Shown: positions 45,097 to 54,028, numbered from the stretch's first letter. The stretch is 64,000 bases of DNA from Bradyrhizobium japonicum USDA 6 (GCF_000284375.1 NC_017249.1:8859001-8923000); one strand, 5' to 3'. Translations and numbers: made by a program. The notes: generated by a model from the letters alone, not told the origin.

Positions 45097-45798
45097 ATGG
45101 AACATCCGAAATACAAGATCGCCCTCATCGTCGGCGCCGGCGAAGGCCTGAGCGCTTCGCTGGCGCGGCTGCTGTCAGCGCAAGGCATCCGCGTCGCGCT
45201 GGCCGCGCGCAAGATCGAGAAATTAGGCGCGCTCTGTCGCGAGACCGGCGCCAAGGCCTATGCCTGCAACGCCACCGAGCCTGAGGAGGTCGAGCGGCTG
45301 TTCGGCCTGGTCGAACGCGAGATCGGCACGCCCGATCTCGTCGTCTACAACGCCAGCGGCCGCACGCGCGGGCCGTTCGTCGATCTCGTTCCGGCCGATG
45401 TCGCGCAGGCGATCGCGATCAGCGCCTATGGCGGCTTCCTGGTGGCGCAGCAGGCGGCCAAGCGCATGCTGCCGAACAAGCACGGCGCGATCCTGTTCAC
45501 CGGCGCCTCGGCGAGCGTCAAGGGCTATGCGCAATCGGCCTCGTTCGCGATGGGCAAGTTCGCGCTGCGAGGGTTGGCGCAGAGCCTGGCGCGCGAACTC
45601 TCGCCGCAGGGCATCCACATCGCGCATTTCGTGATCGACGGCGGCATCCGCAGCGCGGCGCATGCGGAGCCGGCCGACAAGCCGGATTCGATGCTCGATC
45701 CCGATGCGATCGCGCTGAGCTATTGGAACGTGCTGCAGCAGCCGCGCAGCGCCTGGACCTGGGAGCTCGAGCTGCGGCCCTGGGTGGAGAAGTTTTGA
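45097..45798 (+). CDS. SDR family protein with Tyr-to-Phe active site
   Basis: A 233-residue SDR. The Rossmann start IALIVGAGEGLSASLARLL has a degenerate glycine motif, VVYNASG replaces NNAG, and the catalytic region reads LFTGASASVKGYAQSASFAMGKFALRG: the Lys is there, but the Tyr of YxxxK is Phe. C-terminal region after HFVIDGGI is shorter than usual. It may be a poor or non-standard dehydrogenase. ATG 45097 lacks a strong ribosome site. Divergent from the acyl-CoA dehydrogenase and followed by a crotonase gene, so a lipid-oxidation link is plausible. Confidence 0.85.
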   Translation: MEHPKYKIALIVGAGEGLSASLARLLSAQGIRVALAARKIEKLGALCRETGAKAYACNATEPEEVERLFGLVEREIGTPDLVVYNASGRTRGPFVDLVPADVAQAIAISAYGGFLVAQQAAKRMLPNKHGAILFTGASASVKGYAQSASFAMGKFALRGLAQSLARELSPQGIHIAHFVIDGGIRSAAHAEPADKPDSMLDPDAIALSYWNVLQQPRSAWTWELELRPWVEKF

Positions 45799-45819
45799 GG
45801 CAAGCCAATAACCACACCC

Positions 45820-45902
45820 GTCATTGCGAGGAGCGAAGCGACGAAGCAATCCAGACTGTCCCGCGGAAAGTATCTGGATTGCTTCGCTTCGCTCGCAATG
45901 AC
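45820..45902. repeat. Palindromic intergenic repeat family A, copy 4
   Basis: GTCATTGCGAGGAGCGAAGC...GCTTCGCTCGCAATGAC with paired GAAGCAATCCAGA / TCTGGATTGCTTC arms. Its right end supplies an ATG (45898) in frame with the crotonase gene, which is not the likely start. Confidence 0.85.
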
Positions 45903-45921
45903 GAAAGAAAAAGGGAGCGAC

Positions 45922-46752
45922 ATGACCACGGAAACCACCGTCGATACCGGCACCAATGAACTCCTTTGCGTCATCCGCGACCGCGTCGCAGTGATCACGC
46001 TGAACCGGCCGGAGGCGCGCAACGCGCTGTCGGATACCTTGACGCCGGCACTGCGGACGATGATCCGCACCTGCGGCGAGAGCCCCGATGTCGGCGCGCT
46101 TCTGATCACCGGCGCGGGCGCGGCCTTCTGTGCCGGCGGCAACGTCAAGGGCATGGGCGCGCATCGCGACCCGAAGAAGCTTGAAATGTCCTTCGACGAC
46201 AAGGTCGCCGACCTCCAGGAACGGCAGCGGCTGCTCACCGGCGCGCTGGCGTCGGTACGCAAGCCGACCATCGCGGCGCTACCGGGGCCTGCGGTCGGCG
46301 CCGGGCTCGCCATTGCCATGGCCTGCGACATCCGCATCGCCGCGCAATCGGCCTTCGTCGCCACCGGCTACGCCCGCATCGCGCTGAGCGGCGACTACGG
46401 CATCGCCTGGCTGCTCACCCGGCTGGTCGGCACGGCGCGGGCCCGCGAGTTGCTGTTCACCGGTGATCGCGTCGACGCCGCGCGCGCCGAGACAATCGGC
46501 CTCGTCAACCGCGTCGTTCCCGACGACAAATTGCAGGCTGAAGCCTTTGCGCTGGCCAAGTCGCTCGCCGAGGGCCCGCGTCTGGCTCTGCGCTACATGA
46601 AGGACAATCTCGACGAGGCCGTGCTGTTCGATTTCGAGACCGCCCGTGACCACGAAGCCGGACGGCTGATCCGCCTGACCACGACCGCCGATCACAAGGA
46701 AGCCGTGCAGGCCTTCATCGAGAAGCGAAAAGCCGTGTTTACGGGGAAGTAA
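45922..46752 (+). CDS. Enoyl-CoA hydratase/isomerase family protein
   Basis: A 276-residue crotonase. VAVITLNRPEARNALSDTL at the N-terminus, GAGAAFCAGGNVKGMG as oxyanion-hole segment, and LPGPAVGAGLAIAMACDIRIAA as the second. In the region of the hydratase glutamates it reads ARIALSGDYGIAWLLTRLVG, closer to isomerase-type members that use an Asp. ATG 45922 follows AAAAAGGGAGCGAC; the in-frame ATG at 45898 lies inside a repeat. It acts on a CoA thioester in beta-oxidation or aromatic ring catabolism. It belongs with the neighbouring acyl-CoA dehydrogenase and SDR. Confidence 0.9.
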   Translation: MTTETTVDTGTNELLCVIRDRVAVITLNRPEARNALSDTLTPALRTMIRTCGESPDVGALLITGAGAAFCAGGNVKGMGAHRDPKKLEMSFDDKVADLQERQRLLTGALASVRKPTIAALPGPAVGAGLAIAMACDIRIAAQSAFVATGYARIALSGDYGIAWLLTRLVGTARARELLFTGDRVDAARAETIGLVNRVVPDDKLQAEAFALAKSLAEGPRLALRYMKDNLDEAVLFDFETARDHEAGRLIRLTTTADHKEAVQAFIEKRKAVFTGK

Positions 46753-46948
46753 CAGGATTCGACAATCTCTGACCATCACCCTGAGGTGGCCGCGCCTTCG
46801 CGGCCCTCGAAGGGCGACGGCCCGGCTGTGGTTGCGAGTCGCGTTTCATGAGTATCGGGGCCGTTCATCCTTCGAGGCTCCCCATGAGACGCCTTGCGTC
46901 CCATGCATCGCACCTCAGGATGACGGGATACACGTCGCTCGATCCGGG

Positions 46949-47839
46949 TCACTTGGCGGGCGCCCGCGCGAAATCCACGAACGCGCGCAGCGCTGCCGGC
47001 AATTGACGGCGGCTTGGATAGTACAGGAAGAAGCCGGGATAGGCCGGGCACCAGTCGGCGAGCACGCGAACCAGCTTGCGCTTGACGAGCAGCGCTTCGA
47101 CCTGCGCTTCGAACACATAGGCAAGCCCAGCGCCGTCGAGCGCCGCATCGACCATCAGATCCTGGTCGTTCATCGTCAGCGGTCCAGCGACGTCGATCGC
47201 GAGCTCGATGCCGCCGCGCTCGAACTCCAAATGATAGAGCGCGCCGGAGGTGAAGCGGTAGCGGATGCAGGGCAGGCCTTTCAGGTCGCGCGGCGTGGTT
47301 GGCGGCTTGTGCGATTTGAAGAACGCGGGCGTGCCGACCACGGCAAATCGGTGCCGCGGGCCGATCGGCACCGCGATCATGTCGGCGGCGATGGTCTCGC
47401 CGAAGCGCACGCCGGCATCGAAGCCGGCCGCGACCATGTCGATCAGGGCGTCATTGATGACGATCTCGACGCTGACATCGGGGAATGATTTCAGGAAGCG
47501 CGTCACGATCGGCAGCAGCACCAGCTGCGCGGACTGGCGCGCGGCGGTGAAGCGCAGCGTCCCGGCGGGCTTGCCGCGGAAATTGTTGAGGTCCTCGAGC
47601 GCGTCGTCGATGTCGCGAAAGGCCGGCGTGATGCGGGCAAACAGCCGCTCGCCGGCCTCGGTGAGCGCGACGCTGCGGGTGGTGCGGTTGACGAGGCGCA
47701 GGCCGAGCCGCTCTTCGACATTGCGCAAAGCGTGGGACAGCGCCGATGGCGTGACGCCGAGTTCGGTCGCCGCCGCGCGAAAACTGCGGTGGCGGGCGAT
47801 GGCGAGGAAGGTCGCGAGGTCGGACGGGTCGATCCGCAT
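46949..47839 (-). CDS. LysR family transcriptional regulator
   Basis: A 296-residue LysR protein. Winged helix: LATFLAIARHRSFRAAATELGVTPSALSHALRNVEERLG; effector domain GTLRFTAARQSAQLVLLPIV. ATG 47839 is preferred over TTG 47866, which lies 27 bases upstream. Divergent from an SDR gene; a perfect 5-11-5 inverted repeat (47872-47892) lies 33 bases upstream of this start. It probably controls the SDR and itself. Similar to AaeR/PecT-type regulators; no effector can be named. Confidence 0.9.
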   Translation of the reverse strand: MRIDPSDLATFLAIARHRSFRAAATELGVTPSALSHALRNVEERLGLRLVNRTTRSVALTEAGERLFARITPAFRDIDDALEDLNNFRGKPAGTLRFTAARQSAQLVLLPIVTRFLKSFPDVSVEIVINDALIDMVAAGFDAGVRFGETIAADMIAVPIGPRHRFAVVGTPAFFKSHKPPTTPRDLKGLPCIRYRFTSGALYHLEFERGGIELAIDVAGPLTMNDQDLMVDAALDGAGLAYVFEAQVEALLVKRKLVRVLADWCPAYPGFFLYYPSRRQLPAALRAFVDFARAPAK

Positions 47840-47871
47840 TGATGAATTTTTCTCAGTAGCTTGCAAAGTAT

Positions 47872-47892
47872 ATAGCGGATTATCTCAGCTAT
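47872..47892. promoter_or_regulatory. Putative LysR binding site (5-11-5)
   Basis: Perfect arms ATAGC and GCTAT separated by 11 bases, in the 119-base divergent region between the LysR gene (start 47839) and the SDR gene (start 47959). The same geometry occurs before the LysR gene at 16490. Confidence 0.5.
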
Positions 47893-47958
47893 GGCGAGCC
47901 GCTACACCTTGCCCATCGGCTCGGCACATCGTCGGACCAAAATGGAAAGGGCAACATC

Positions 47959-48798
47959 ATGCGTGTCTGGTTCATCACAGGAGCATCCCGCGGATTTGGC
48001 GCCTTGATCGCCGAAGCCGCCTTGAAGGCCGGGGATGCGGTGGTCGCGACGGCGCGCGATCCGTCCACTGTCACCGCGCGCCTCGGCAGCCACGAGCGCC
48101 TGCTCGCGACCCGGCTCGACGTCACCAGCGAGGCCGAGGCGCATGAGGCGGCGGGCCAGGCCGCGAAGCGCTTCGGGCGCATCGATATCCTGGTCAACAA
48201 TGCCGGCTACGGCCTGCTCGGCGCGATCGAGGAGGCCAGCGGCGCGGAGACGCAAAAGCTGTTCGGCACGAATGTGTTCGGCCTGCTCGGTGTCACCCGC
48301 GCGGTGTTGCCGCATATGCGCCGCCAGCGCTCGGGCCACGTCATCAACATCTCGTCGGTCGGTGGCTACACCGGCTATCCCGGCTGGGGCGTCTATGGCG
48401 CGACCAAATTCGCGGTCGAAGGGATCAGCGAAGCGCTGGCCGGCGAAGTCGCGCCGCTCGGCATCAAGGTCACCGTGGTCGAGCCGGGCTTCTTCCGCAC
48501 CGACTTCCTCGACGACACCTCGCTGTCGCGCACCGCGCAGGTGATCGACGATTATCACGAGAGTGTCGGCAAGACCCGCGCTCACGCCGCCGAATTCAAC
48601 CACGGCCAGCGCGGCGATCCGCGCAAGCTGGCGCAGGCCTTCCTGACGCTGGTCGATGCCAAGACCCCGCCGCTGCGGTTGCCGCTCGGCAGCGACACGG
48701 TGGAGCGGATCGAGGCGAAGAACGCATTCGTTGCGCGGGAGCTGGCGGGATGGCGATCCGTCGCAACCTCGACCGACTTCACCAATGACGGCGCTTGA
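47959..48798 (+). CDS. SDR family oxidoreductase
   Basis: A 279-residue classical SDR: cofactor motif WFITGASRGFGALIAEAALKAG, NNAGYGLLG, catalytic ISSVGGYTGYPGWGVYGATK containing Tyr and Lys, and VEPGFFRTDF. ATG 47959 follows GGAAAGGGCAACATC. The sequence is of the group that includes 3-oxoacyl reductase-like and retinol-type dehydrogenases, common partners of LysR regulators. Divergent from the LysR gene, likely induced by the substrate. No neighbouring pathway genes on this strand. Confidence 0.9.
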   Translation: MRVWFITGASRGFGALIAEAALKAGDAVVATARDPSTVTARLGSHERLLATRLDVTSEAEAHEAAGQAAKRFGRIDILVNNAGYGLLGAIEEASGAETQKLFGTNVFGLLGVTRAVLPHMRRQRSGHVINISSVGGYTGYPGWGVYGATKFAVEGISEALAGEVAPLGIKVTVVEPGFFRTDFLDDTSLSRTAQVIDDYHESVGKTRAHAAEFNHGQRGDPRKLAQAFLTLVDAKTPPLRLPLGSDTVERIEAKNAFVARELAGWRSVATSTDFTNDGA

Positions 48799-48806
48799 GC
48801 GAGGGC

Positions 48807-48840
48807 AAAAAAAGGCCCGGCTCTGGATGACCAGGCCGGG
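48807..48840 (-). terminator. Rho-independent terminator of the GNAT gene
   Basis: Paired CCCGGC/GCCGGG and CTGG/CCAG arms with loop ATGA; on the minus strand seven T residues (complement of 48807-48813) follow. It lies 12 bases beyond the GNAT stop codon and 9 bases after the SDR end, so it can serve both strands. Confidence 0.8.
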
Positions 48841-48852
48841 CTCGGAGTGGTG

Positions 48853-49476
48853 TCAGGCCGAGGCTGAGGGGCTGTCGGCCTGACGGGAAAGGGCGGCGAG
48901 GCGCCAGCTCGCGCAGGGAATGTCTTTCGGCGCGACGGCGATCTCCTTGTCGAAGCGCACCAGCCTCCAGTCGTCGGGATGATTGACGAAAGCGAAACCG
49001 GATTTGCGGGCGAGCGAAATCATGGTCTCGTTGGAGCGCAGCGTGTCGCCGAACATGTGCTCGGCACCGAGAGCTGCCGCGCGGCATTCGAGATTCTTCA
49101 TCAGCGCGGTGGCGATGCCGTGGCCCTGCCAGCGGTCGTCGACCGACAGGCCGAACTCGAGTGTCGAGGTCTCGGCATGGAAGGCGTAGCGCGCTTCGGC
49201 GACGATGGTCTCGAAGCCGTCGACCATCTTGGTCGCGACGACAGTGAACCGCTCGCGCGCTCCAACGTCGAGGAATTCGCTCAGCAGGCCCTTCGGCAAT
49301 TCGCTGATCGCACCGAAGAAGCGGTTGTAGCGGGAGCGGGTCGAGAGCGAGCGGAAATAGTGCTGAAGCTCCTCGGTGTCGCGCGGCTCGACGAAGCGAA
49401 CGTTGATCGCCTCACCCTGCCGGGTACGCAGCGTGTCCGAATATTGCTTCAGATCTTCCAGGCGAAGAGTGCTCAT
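48853..49476 (-). CDS. GNAT family N-acetyltransferase
   Basis: A 207-residue GNAT protein. After a short N-terminal extension, VRFVEPRDTEELQHYFRSLS begins the domain, and the acetyl-CoA motif A is FGLSVDDRWQGHGIATALMKNL (Q/RxxGxG/A). ATG 49476 is taken; the upstream extension runs through the leader. It transfers an acetyl group to an unknown amine; related rhizobial proteins of this size are near stress and DUF1127 genes. A DUF1127 protein is encoded just upstream on the same strand (69-base gap), and a clear terminator follows. Confidence 0.88.
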   Translation of the reverse strand: MSTLRLEDLKQYSDTLRTRQGEAINVRFVEPRDTEELQHYFRSLSTRSRYNRFFGAISELPKGLLSEFLDVGARERFTVVATKMVDGFETIVAEARYAFHAETSTLEFGLSVDDRWQGHGIATALMKNLECRAAALGAEHMFGDTLRSNETMISLARKSGFAFVNHPDDWRLVRFDKEIAVAPKDIPCASWRLAALSRQADSPSASA

Positions 49477-49545
49477 GACACGAGCCCTGCGGAAAGAGGG
49501 ACCGCCGGCGCCCCTGTGATCAGGCGGCGCCGGCCTGGCGGCCAA

Positions 49546-49749
49546 TCAGGCCCGCCAGAAGGGTTTGTCAGCCTCGTAGGCGATATCGGTCCAGGACAGG
49601 CCGACGTCGTGGAGATCGCGGGCCGTCCAGTTGGTCAGTTCGCGGCGGGTCCGGTAGCGCTCGTGCCAGACGTGAAGCGTCTCGCCGATCTGCTGGATGA
49701 GGCCGGGCGCATGATGATTTGTCATCGAATTGTGGGTCAAAGTAGACAT
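49546..49749 (-). CDS. DUF1127 small protein
   Basis: A 67-residue protein that starts at ATG 49749 behind a strong ribosome site AAGGAGCTGAAA. The C-terminal half, WHERYRTRRELTNWTARDLHDVGLSWTDIAYEADKPFW, is the DUF1127 (YjiS-like) domain, rich in Arg and Trp. Short DUF1127 proteins in alphaproteobacteria influence RNA turnover and phosphate or carbon responses; full function here is not inferable. Probably the first gene of a two-gene unit with the GNAT gene. Divergent from the LysR/GcvA-type regulator. Confidence 0.9.
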   Translation of the reverse strand: MSTLTHNSMTNHHAPGLIQQIGETLHVWHERYRTRRELTNWTARDLHDVGLSWTDIAYEADKPFWRA

Positions 49750-49859
49750 TTTCAGCTCCTTGAGCTAACTTGACCGCTAATATCTGCTTGCCACCGCGCT
49801 GCGACAAACGACAATTTGTACCCCTTCGCATGAAATAACGTCATGCATGCTGCTGCCAG

Positions 49860-50759
49860 ATGACTGCCAGATTGCCCTCCCTGAACGGATTGCGGGCCTT
49901 TGAGGCTGCCGCGCGCCATCTCAGCTTCACGCTGGCCGCGTCCGAGCTGAACGTGACCCAGACCGCGATCAGCCATCAGATCCGGCGGCTCGAGGAGGAG
50001 CTCGGCATCCGCCTGTTCGTCCGGCAGAACCGCGCGCTGGCGCTGACGCCGGAGGCGCGCGACTATTTGCCGGGCGTCCGCGCCGCCTTCAACGACCTCC
50101 GCCTCGCCACCGACCGGCTGCTGCGCAAGGACGACGACAAGGTACTGACCGTCTCGACGTTGGCATCGCTCGCCGCGAAATGGCTGCTGCCGCGGCTGAC
50201 CGATTTCCAGGAGCAGCATCCCGGCATCGACGTCCGCATTACCACCTCGACCAGCCTCGTCGATTTCCAGCGCGACAATGTCGATGCCGCGATTCGCTAT
50301 GGCCGCGGTCAATGGCCGGGCCTGCGCGCCGACTGGCTGATGGCGGACGAGCTGTTTCCGGTGTGCAGTCCGTCGCTGCTGCGCGGCGACAAGCCGCTGC
50401 GCCAGCCTGAGGATCTCCGGGGCTATCCGCTGCTGCACACCTCCAATGCCAACAGCGATGACTGGCGGCTATGGCTGACGGCGGCCGGCCTTCCCGGCGA
50501 CATCGCCAGGCAGCCCGGCATCACCTTCGACATGATCTTCATGACCATCCAGGCCGCAATCGACGGCATCGGCGTGGCGATGGGCCGGACCTCCTACGTC
50601 CAGGACGACATCGCCAAGGGCCGGCTCGTGGTGCCCTTCAAGATCGCGCTGCCGGCCGATGCCGGCTTCTACCTGGTCGCGCCGGAGGGCCGGCGCGAGC
50701 CGCCGAAGCTGGCCGCGTTCCGCGAGTGGATGATCGCTGCAACGCAGAATAAAGCGTGA
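49860..50759 (+). CDS. GcvA-type LysR family regulator
   Basis: A 299-residue LysR protein of the GcvA group: LNGLRAFEAAARHLSFTLAASELNVTQTAISHQIRRLEEELG at the N-terminus, VSTLASLAAKWLLPRLTDFQ entering the effector domain, and VDAAIRYGRGQWPGLRADWL, a hallmark of that group. ATG 49860 is the start. It is divergent from the DUF1127/GNAT pair and followed by an MFS transporter gene, either of which could be its target. The effector is unknown. Confidence 0.92.
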   Translation: MTARLPSLNGLRAFEAAARHLSFTLAASELNVTQTAISHQIRRLEEELGIRLFVRQNRALALTPEARDYLPGVRAAFNDLRLATDRLLRKDDDKVLTVSTLASLAAKWLLPRLTDFQEQHPGIDVRITTSTSLVDFQRDNVDAAIRYGRGQWPGLRADWLMADELFPVCSPSLLRGDKPLRQPEDLRGYPLLHTSNANSDDWRLWLTAAGLPGDIARQPGITFDMIFMTIQAAIDGIGVAMGRTSYVQDDIAKGRLVVPFKIALPADAGFYLVAPEGRREPPKLAAFREWMIAATQNKA

Positions 50760-50831
50760 AAAATCATCAGCTTCCCCGGTGAAATCGATTGACTCGCCGC
50801 GCGCCGCGCGAGAGGGGTAGGACAGATTGTC

Positions 50832-50850
50832 GCAGCCGACAATCGGCTGC
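50832..50850. promoter_or_regulatory. 8-3-8 inverted repeat upstream of the MFS gene
   Basis: GCAGCCGA CAA TCGGCTGC, 52 bases before the MFS start codon. It could be an operator or a small leader hairpin; nothing else supports either. Confidence 0.35.
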
Positions 50851-50902
50851 GTTGCCGTGAAATGAGTTCCGGTCCGGCCGCGCCTTCCAGGGGAGTAACG
50901 AC

Positions 50903-52228
50903 ATGGCTGGACCAGCAACCAATCCGCCCGAGATCAAGTCGCGCATCGGCGCGATCCTGCGCGCCACCTCCGGCAATTTTCTCGAGCAGTTCGATTTCTT
51001 CCTGTTCGGCTTCTATGCCGCCGCGATCGGCAAGGCGTTCTTCCCCTCGACCAACGAGACGGCGTCGCTGCTCAATACTTTCGGCGTGTTCTGGCTCGGC
51101 GCTTTGATGCGCCCCGTCGGCGCGATCGTGCTCGGCGCCTACATCGACCGCATCGGCCGCCGCCAGGGCCTGATCGTCACGCTCGGCATCATGGCCATCG
51201 GCACCGTCGTGATCGCGTTCTGCCCGAGCTATGCGACCATCGGCATCGCGGCGCCCGTCATCGTGCTGATCGGCCGCCTGCTGCAGGGCTTCTCCGCCGG
51301 CGTCGAACTCGGCGGCGTCTCGGTTTATCTCGCGGAAATCTCCACGCCCGGCAATCGCGGCTTCTACACCTCGTTCCAGTCGTCGAGCCAGCAGGTCGCG
51401 ATCTTCGTCGCCTCGATCCTCGGCTTCATCCTGTCCGAGGTGATGCCGGCCGACACCGTGGCCGCCTGGGGCTGGCGAATTCCCTTCTTCGTCGGCTGCC
51501 TGATCATTCCGTTGATCTTCTTCCTGCGGCGGACGCTCGAGGAGACACCGGCCTTCCTCGCCATGAAGAAGCATCCGACCGCAAGCGAAGTGTTCGCCTC
51601 CGCGTTCGCCAATTGGCGCATCGTCATCCTCGGCATGATGATCGCGGTCCTGACCACGACGACGTTCTACTTCGTCACCGTGTACACCCCGACCTTCGGC
51701 AAGACGGTGCTGAAGCTCTCGACGCAGGACGCACTGCTCGTGACGCTGCTCGTCGCCGTGACCAACTTCTTCTGGAATCCGGTCGGCGGCGCGCTGTCCG
51801 ACCGCATCGGCCGCAAGCCGGTGCTGATCGGCATCGCCTGCCTCGCGCTCGTCACCGCCTACCCGGCGCTGTCCTGGCTGGTGGCCGCGCCGACGTTTGG
51901 CAAGTTGCTCGCCGTCGAGATGATGTTCTCGTTCTATTTCGGCATGTACAGCGGCACCATGCTCGGCGCGCTGGTCGAGATCGTGCCCGCGCATGTGCGG
52001 ACCACCTGCTTCTCGCTCGCCTTCGCGCTCGCCGCCGCGCTGTTCGGCACGTTCACGCCGTTCGCCTCGACCTTGCTGATCGACTACACCGGCAACAAGG
52101 CCGCCCCCGGTCTCTGGCTGATGTTCGCGGCGGCGCTCGGCATCATCGCCGCGCTGGTCGTGTATCGCGGCGGCGGCAAGGTTGTGCCGACGTACGATAC
52201 GGCGGCGGAGCCGGTTGCGGGGCATTGA
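50903..52228 (+). CDS. MFS transporter, metabolite:H+ symporter (citrate-like) type
   Basis: A 441-residue inner-membrane carrier with 12 predicted segments. The first, [22 protein letters not shown], and [11 protein letters not shown] and [14 protein letters not shown] resemble the metabolite:H+ symporter group of citrate/tricarballylate carriers; the second half has [18 protein letters not shown] 50903 follows GGGGAGTAACGAC. It likely imports a di- or tricarboxylate with protons. It is next to the GcvA-type regulator. The specific substrate is not shown. Confidence 0.9.
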   Translation: MAGPATNPPEIKSRIGAILRATSGNFLEQFDFFLFGFYAAAIGKAFFPSTNETASLLNTFGVFWLGALMRPVGAIVLGAYIDRIGRRQGLIVTLGIMAIGTVVIAFCPSYATIGIAAPVIVLIGRLLQGFSAGVELGGVSVYLAEISTPGNRGFYTSFQSSSQQVAIFVASILGFILSEVMPADTVAAWGWRIPFFVGCLIIPLIFFLRRTLEETPAFLAMKKHPTASEVFASAFANWRIVILGMMIAVLTTTTFYFVTVYTPTFGKTVLKLSTQDALLVTLLVAVTNFFWNPVGGALSDRIGRKPVLIGIACLALVTAYPALSWLVAAPTFGKLLAVEMMFSFYFGMYSGTMLGALVEIVPAHVRTTCFSLAFALAAALFGTFTPFASTLLIDYTGNKAAPGLWLMFAAALGIIAALVVYRGGGKVVPTYDTAAEPVAGH

Positions 52229-52252
52229 TAGTCACTTCGATCATCATCGCCT

Positions 52253-52417
52253 CTTACCCTCCCTAGAGGGGGAGGGTCGGCTCACATTGAGCGGAGCGAA
52301 AATGTGAGACGGGGTGGGGTGAAGGTCCCTTCGCGTCGAACGCTGCCCGTGGGGAGAGATCACCCCACCCCGCTCGCGCTGCGCGCGATCGACCCTGCCC
52401 CTCCAGGGGAGGGTAAG
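52253..52417. repeat. Long imperfect inverted repeat (family F)
   Basis: CTTACCCTCC (52253-) pairs with GGAGGGTAAG (ending 52417); inside, GACGGGGTGGGGTGA pairs with TCACCCCACCCCG. It lies between the convergent ends of the MFS and Rieske genes. Related GGGGAGAGG-rich repeats are at 61948 and 62486. Confidence 0.75.
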
Positions 52418-52422
52418 CGGAG

Positions 52423-52836
52423 CTAGAGCTCCACCACCACGTAGTCGCTCTCGATCTTCACCGTGACAGTCTCGGCGACATACGGCCCCTTCACCACGCT
52501 CGCGCCCGGCTCGACATGGGCCTGATAGGCCTTCACGCGGAAGCGGCGGGGGTCGCAATAGGACTGTCCGGTGCGGATGTCGAACTCCCAACCGTGCCAG
52601 GGGCAGCGGATGATCTCGCCGAGCTTGGTGTACTCGATCTCGCCGGGATCCTTTGACTGCGCGAGCCCGATCAGCGGGCCCTCGCACAGCGCCGCGCCCT
52701 GATGCGGGCAGCGGTTCATCAGGCCGAAATACTCGCCCTTGATGTTGAAGACCGCGATCGGCCGTCCGTCGATCTCCAGAAATTTTCGCGTGCCCGGCGG
52801 AAGCTCGTCCACCGCCGCAATCACGTGCCGCGCCAT
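52423..52836 (-). CDS. Rieske [2Fe-2S] ferredoxin-like protein
   Basis: A 137-residue Rieske protein. The cluster motifs are RCPHQGAALCEGP (CxH) and IRCPWHGWEFDIRTG (CxxH), separated by an insertion of about 20 residues. No membrane anchor, so a soluble electron-transfer subunit. ATG 52836 is chosen; the upstream frame runs through a family B repeat. It is the last gene of a minus-strand operon with two amidohydrolases, where it could feed electrons to an oxygenase encoded elsewhere, or act as a small Rieske domain partner. No reductase or oxygenase large subunit is in the window. Confidence 0.9.
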   Translation of the reverse strand: MARHVIAAVDELPPGTRKFLEIDGRPIAVFNIKGEYFGLMNRCPHQGAALCEGPLIGLAQSKDPGEIEYTKLGEIIRCPWHGWEFDIRTGQSYCDPRRFRVKAYQAHVEPGASVVKGPYVAETVTVKIESDYVVVEL

Positions 52837-52883
52837 GCTTATGTCTTCCGCATAATCTCCGCGCAAACGCGTTCCGCGCTTGT

Positions 52884-52921
52884 CGCGAGGGAAAACCGCT
52901 TCACACTTTTCCGGATCATGC
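52884..52921. repeat. Truncated copy of repeat family B
   Basis: CGAGGGAAAACCGCTTCACA to CCGGATCATGC matches the right half of the other B repeats (GGAAAACCGC, CACACTTTTCCGGATCATGC). Its right end forms the stop codon of the amidohydrolase gene (52916). Confidence 0.7.
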
Positions 52922-54028
52922 GGCAATCCCATAGAGCTTGCGCGCATTGCCGAGATAGAACGCTTCGCGGTTGGTGTCGCTGACGCCCGCCGGCAGCACG
53001 CGCGACGGATCGTCGTAGTCCCAATGCGGATAGTCGGTTGCGAACAGCAGACGGTCCCAGCCGATCCATTTGATGACGTCGAACAGGTCCTCGCGCCGCT
53101 CCGGGTCCTCCATCGGCTGCGTGGTCCACCACACCTGCTCGCGGATATATTCCGAGGGCGGCCGCTTCACATGCGGCACTTCGCTGCGCAGCCGGTGCCA
53201 GACCTTGTCGAGCCGCCAGGCGAGCGACGGGGCCCATCCGAAGCCGGCCTCGATCATCACCATCTTCAGCTTCGGAAAGCGCTCGAACACGCCTTCCAAG
53301 ACAAGGCTCGCCAGCGCCGATTGCTGACACTGCGAGTGGCCCACCATCTCCTCGATGTAATAGGAAGGCCAGCCGGACGGCGTGATCGGATTGCCGCCGA
53401 AGCCGAAAGCGTGCACGCCGACGGGAAGGCCAGCCTCTTCCGCGGCCTGATAGATCGGCCAGTAACGGCGCTGGCCGAGCGGCTCGACGTTGCGGCTGAG
53501 CAGCAGCACCTGCACGAAATTCTTGTCGCCGGCGCGCTCGCGGATTTCGGCGGCGGCCGACAGGCCGTCCTCATTGCCGACGACAATGGACGCCTTCAGA
53601 CGCCTGTCCTTGCTGGTCCATTTGTCGATCTGCCAGTCGTTGATCGCCGAGCACAGCGCCGCCGAGAGCTCGTGATTGCGGATGCCCTGCCCGGTGTTGA
53701 GCGGATTGAGCACGCCGAGTTCCACGTTGTTGGGATCGAGCAGCTGCTTCTGCATGAAGGACAACGAAGAGCCCTGCGGTCCGCCTTCCGGCGGATAGGC
53801 GTCGCGGCGCGATGCGTTGGGCTGGGCCTTCGGATAGGGCGGGCCTTCCATCATGCCCTGATAGGCATGGACGCCGTAGACTTCGAGATGATGCTGCCAG
53901 CGTTTGGCCAGATAAGGATAAAGCTCAGTCCGGGTTGCGCGTGCCGGATGGATGTCGCAGTCCGCGATTGCGGTTTTGACGGTCAGTGGGGAAGCGGCTT
54001 CGGTGCTCTCGCGGAATTGGACATTCAT
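52916..54028 (-). CDS. Amidohydrolase family protein (aminocarboxymuconate-semialdehyde decarboxylase-like)
   Basis: A 370-residue TIM-barrel protein of the amidohydrolase-2 group: CDIHPARATRTELYPYLAKRW at the N-terminus (HxH-equivalent region), VGVHAFGFGGNPITPSG, LKMVMIEAGFGWAPSLAWRL and the terminal ATDYPHWDYDDP with the metal-binding Asp. ATG 54028 is followed by a natural N-terminus. It decarboxylates or hydrolyses a cyclic or aromatic acid. Shares clear similarity with the next gene (same DYPHW motif), so the pair arose by duplication. Operon with that gene (25-base gap) and the Rieske gene. Confidence 0.9.
   Translation of the reverse strand: MNVQFRESTEAASPLTVKTAIADCDIHPARATRTELYPYLAKRWQHHLEVYGVHAYQGMMEGPPYPKAQPNASRRDAYPPEGGPQGSSLSFMQKQLLDPNNVELGVLNPLNTGQGIRNHELSAALCSAINDWQIDKWTSKDRRLKASIVVGNEDGLSAAAEIRERAGDKNFVQVLLLSRNVEPLGQRRYWPIYQAAEEAGLPVGVHAFGFGGNPITPSGWPSYYIEEMVGHSQCQQSALASLVLEGVFERFPKLKMVMIEAGFGWAPSLAWRLDKVWHRLRSEVPHVKRPPSEYIREQVWWTTQPMEDPERREDLFDVIKWIGWDRLLFATDYPHWDYDDPSRVLPAGVSDTNREAFYLGNARKLYGIAA

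Noticed and set aside
25614..45902. CRISPR array from the recurring GAAGCAATCC elements
   Set aside because: Copies are kilobases apart, palindromic and without regular spacers; they are dispersed intergenic repeats.
50669..52225. A 518-codon minus-strand frame opposite the MFS transporter
   Set aside because: Product is almost entirely Glu, Arg, Asp, Gly, His; a shadow of the hydrophobic MFS codons.
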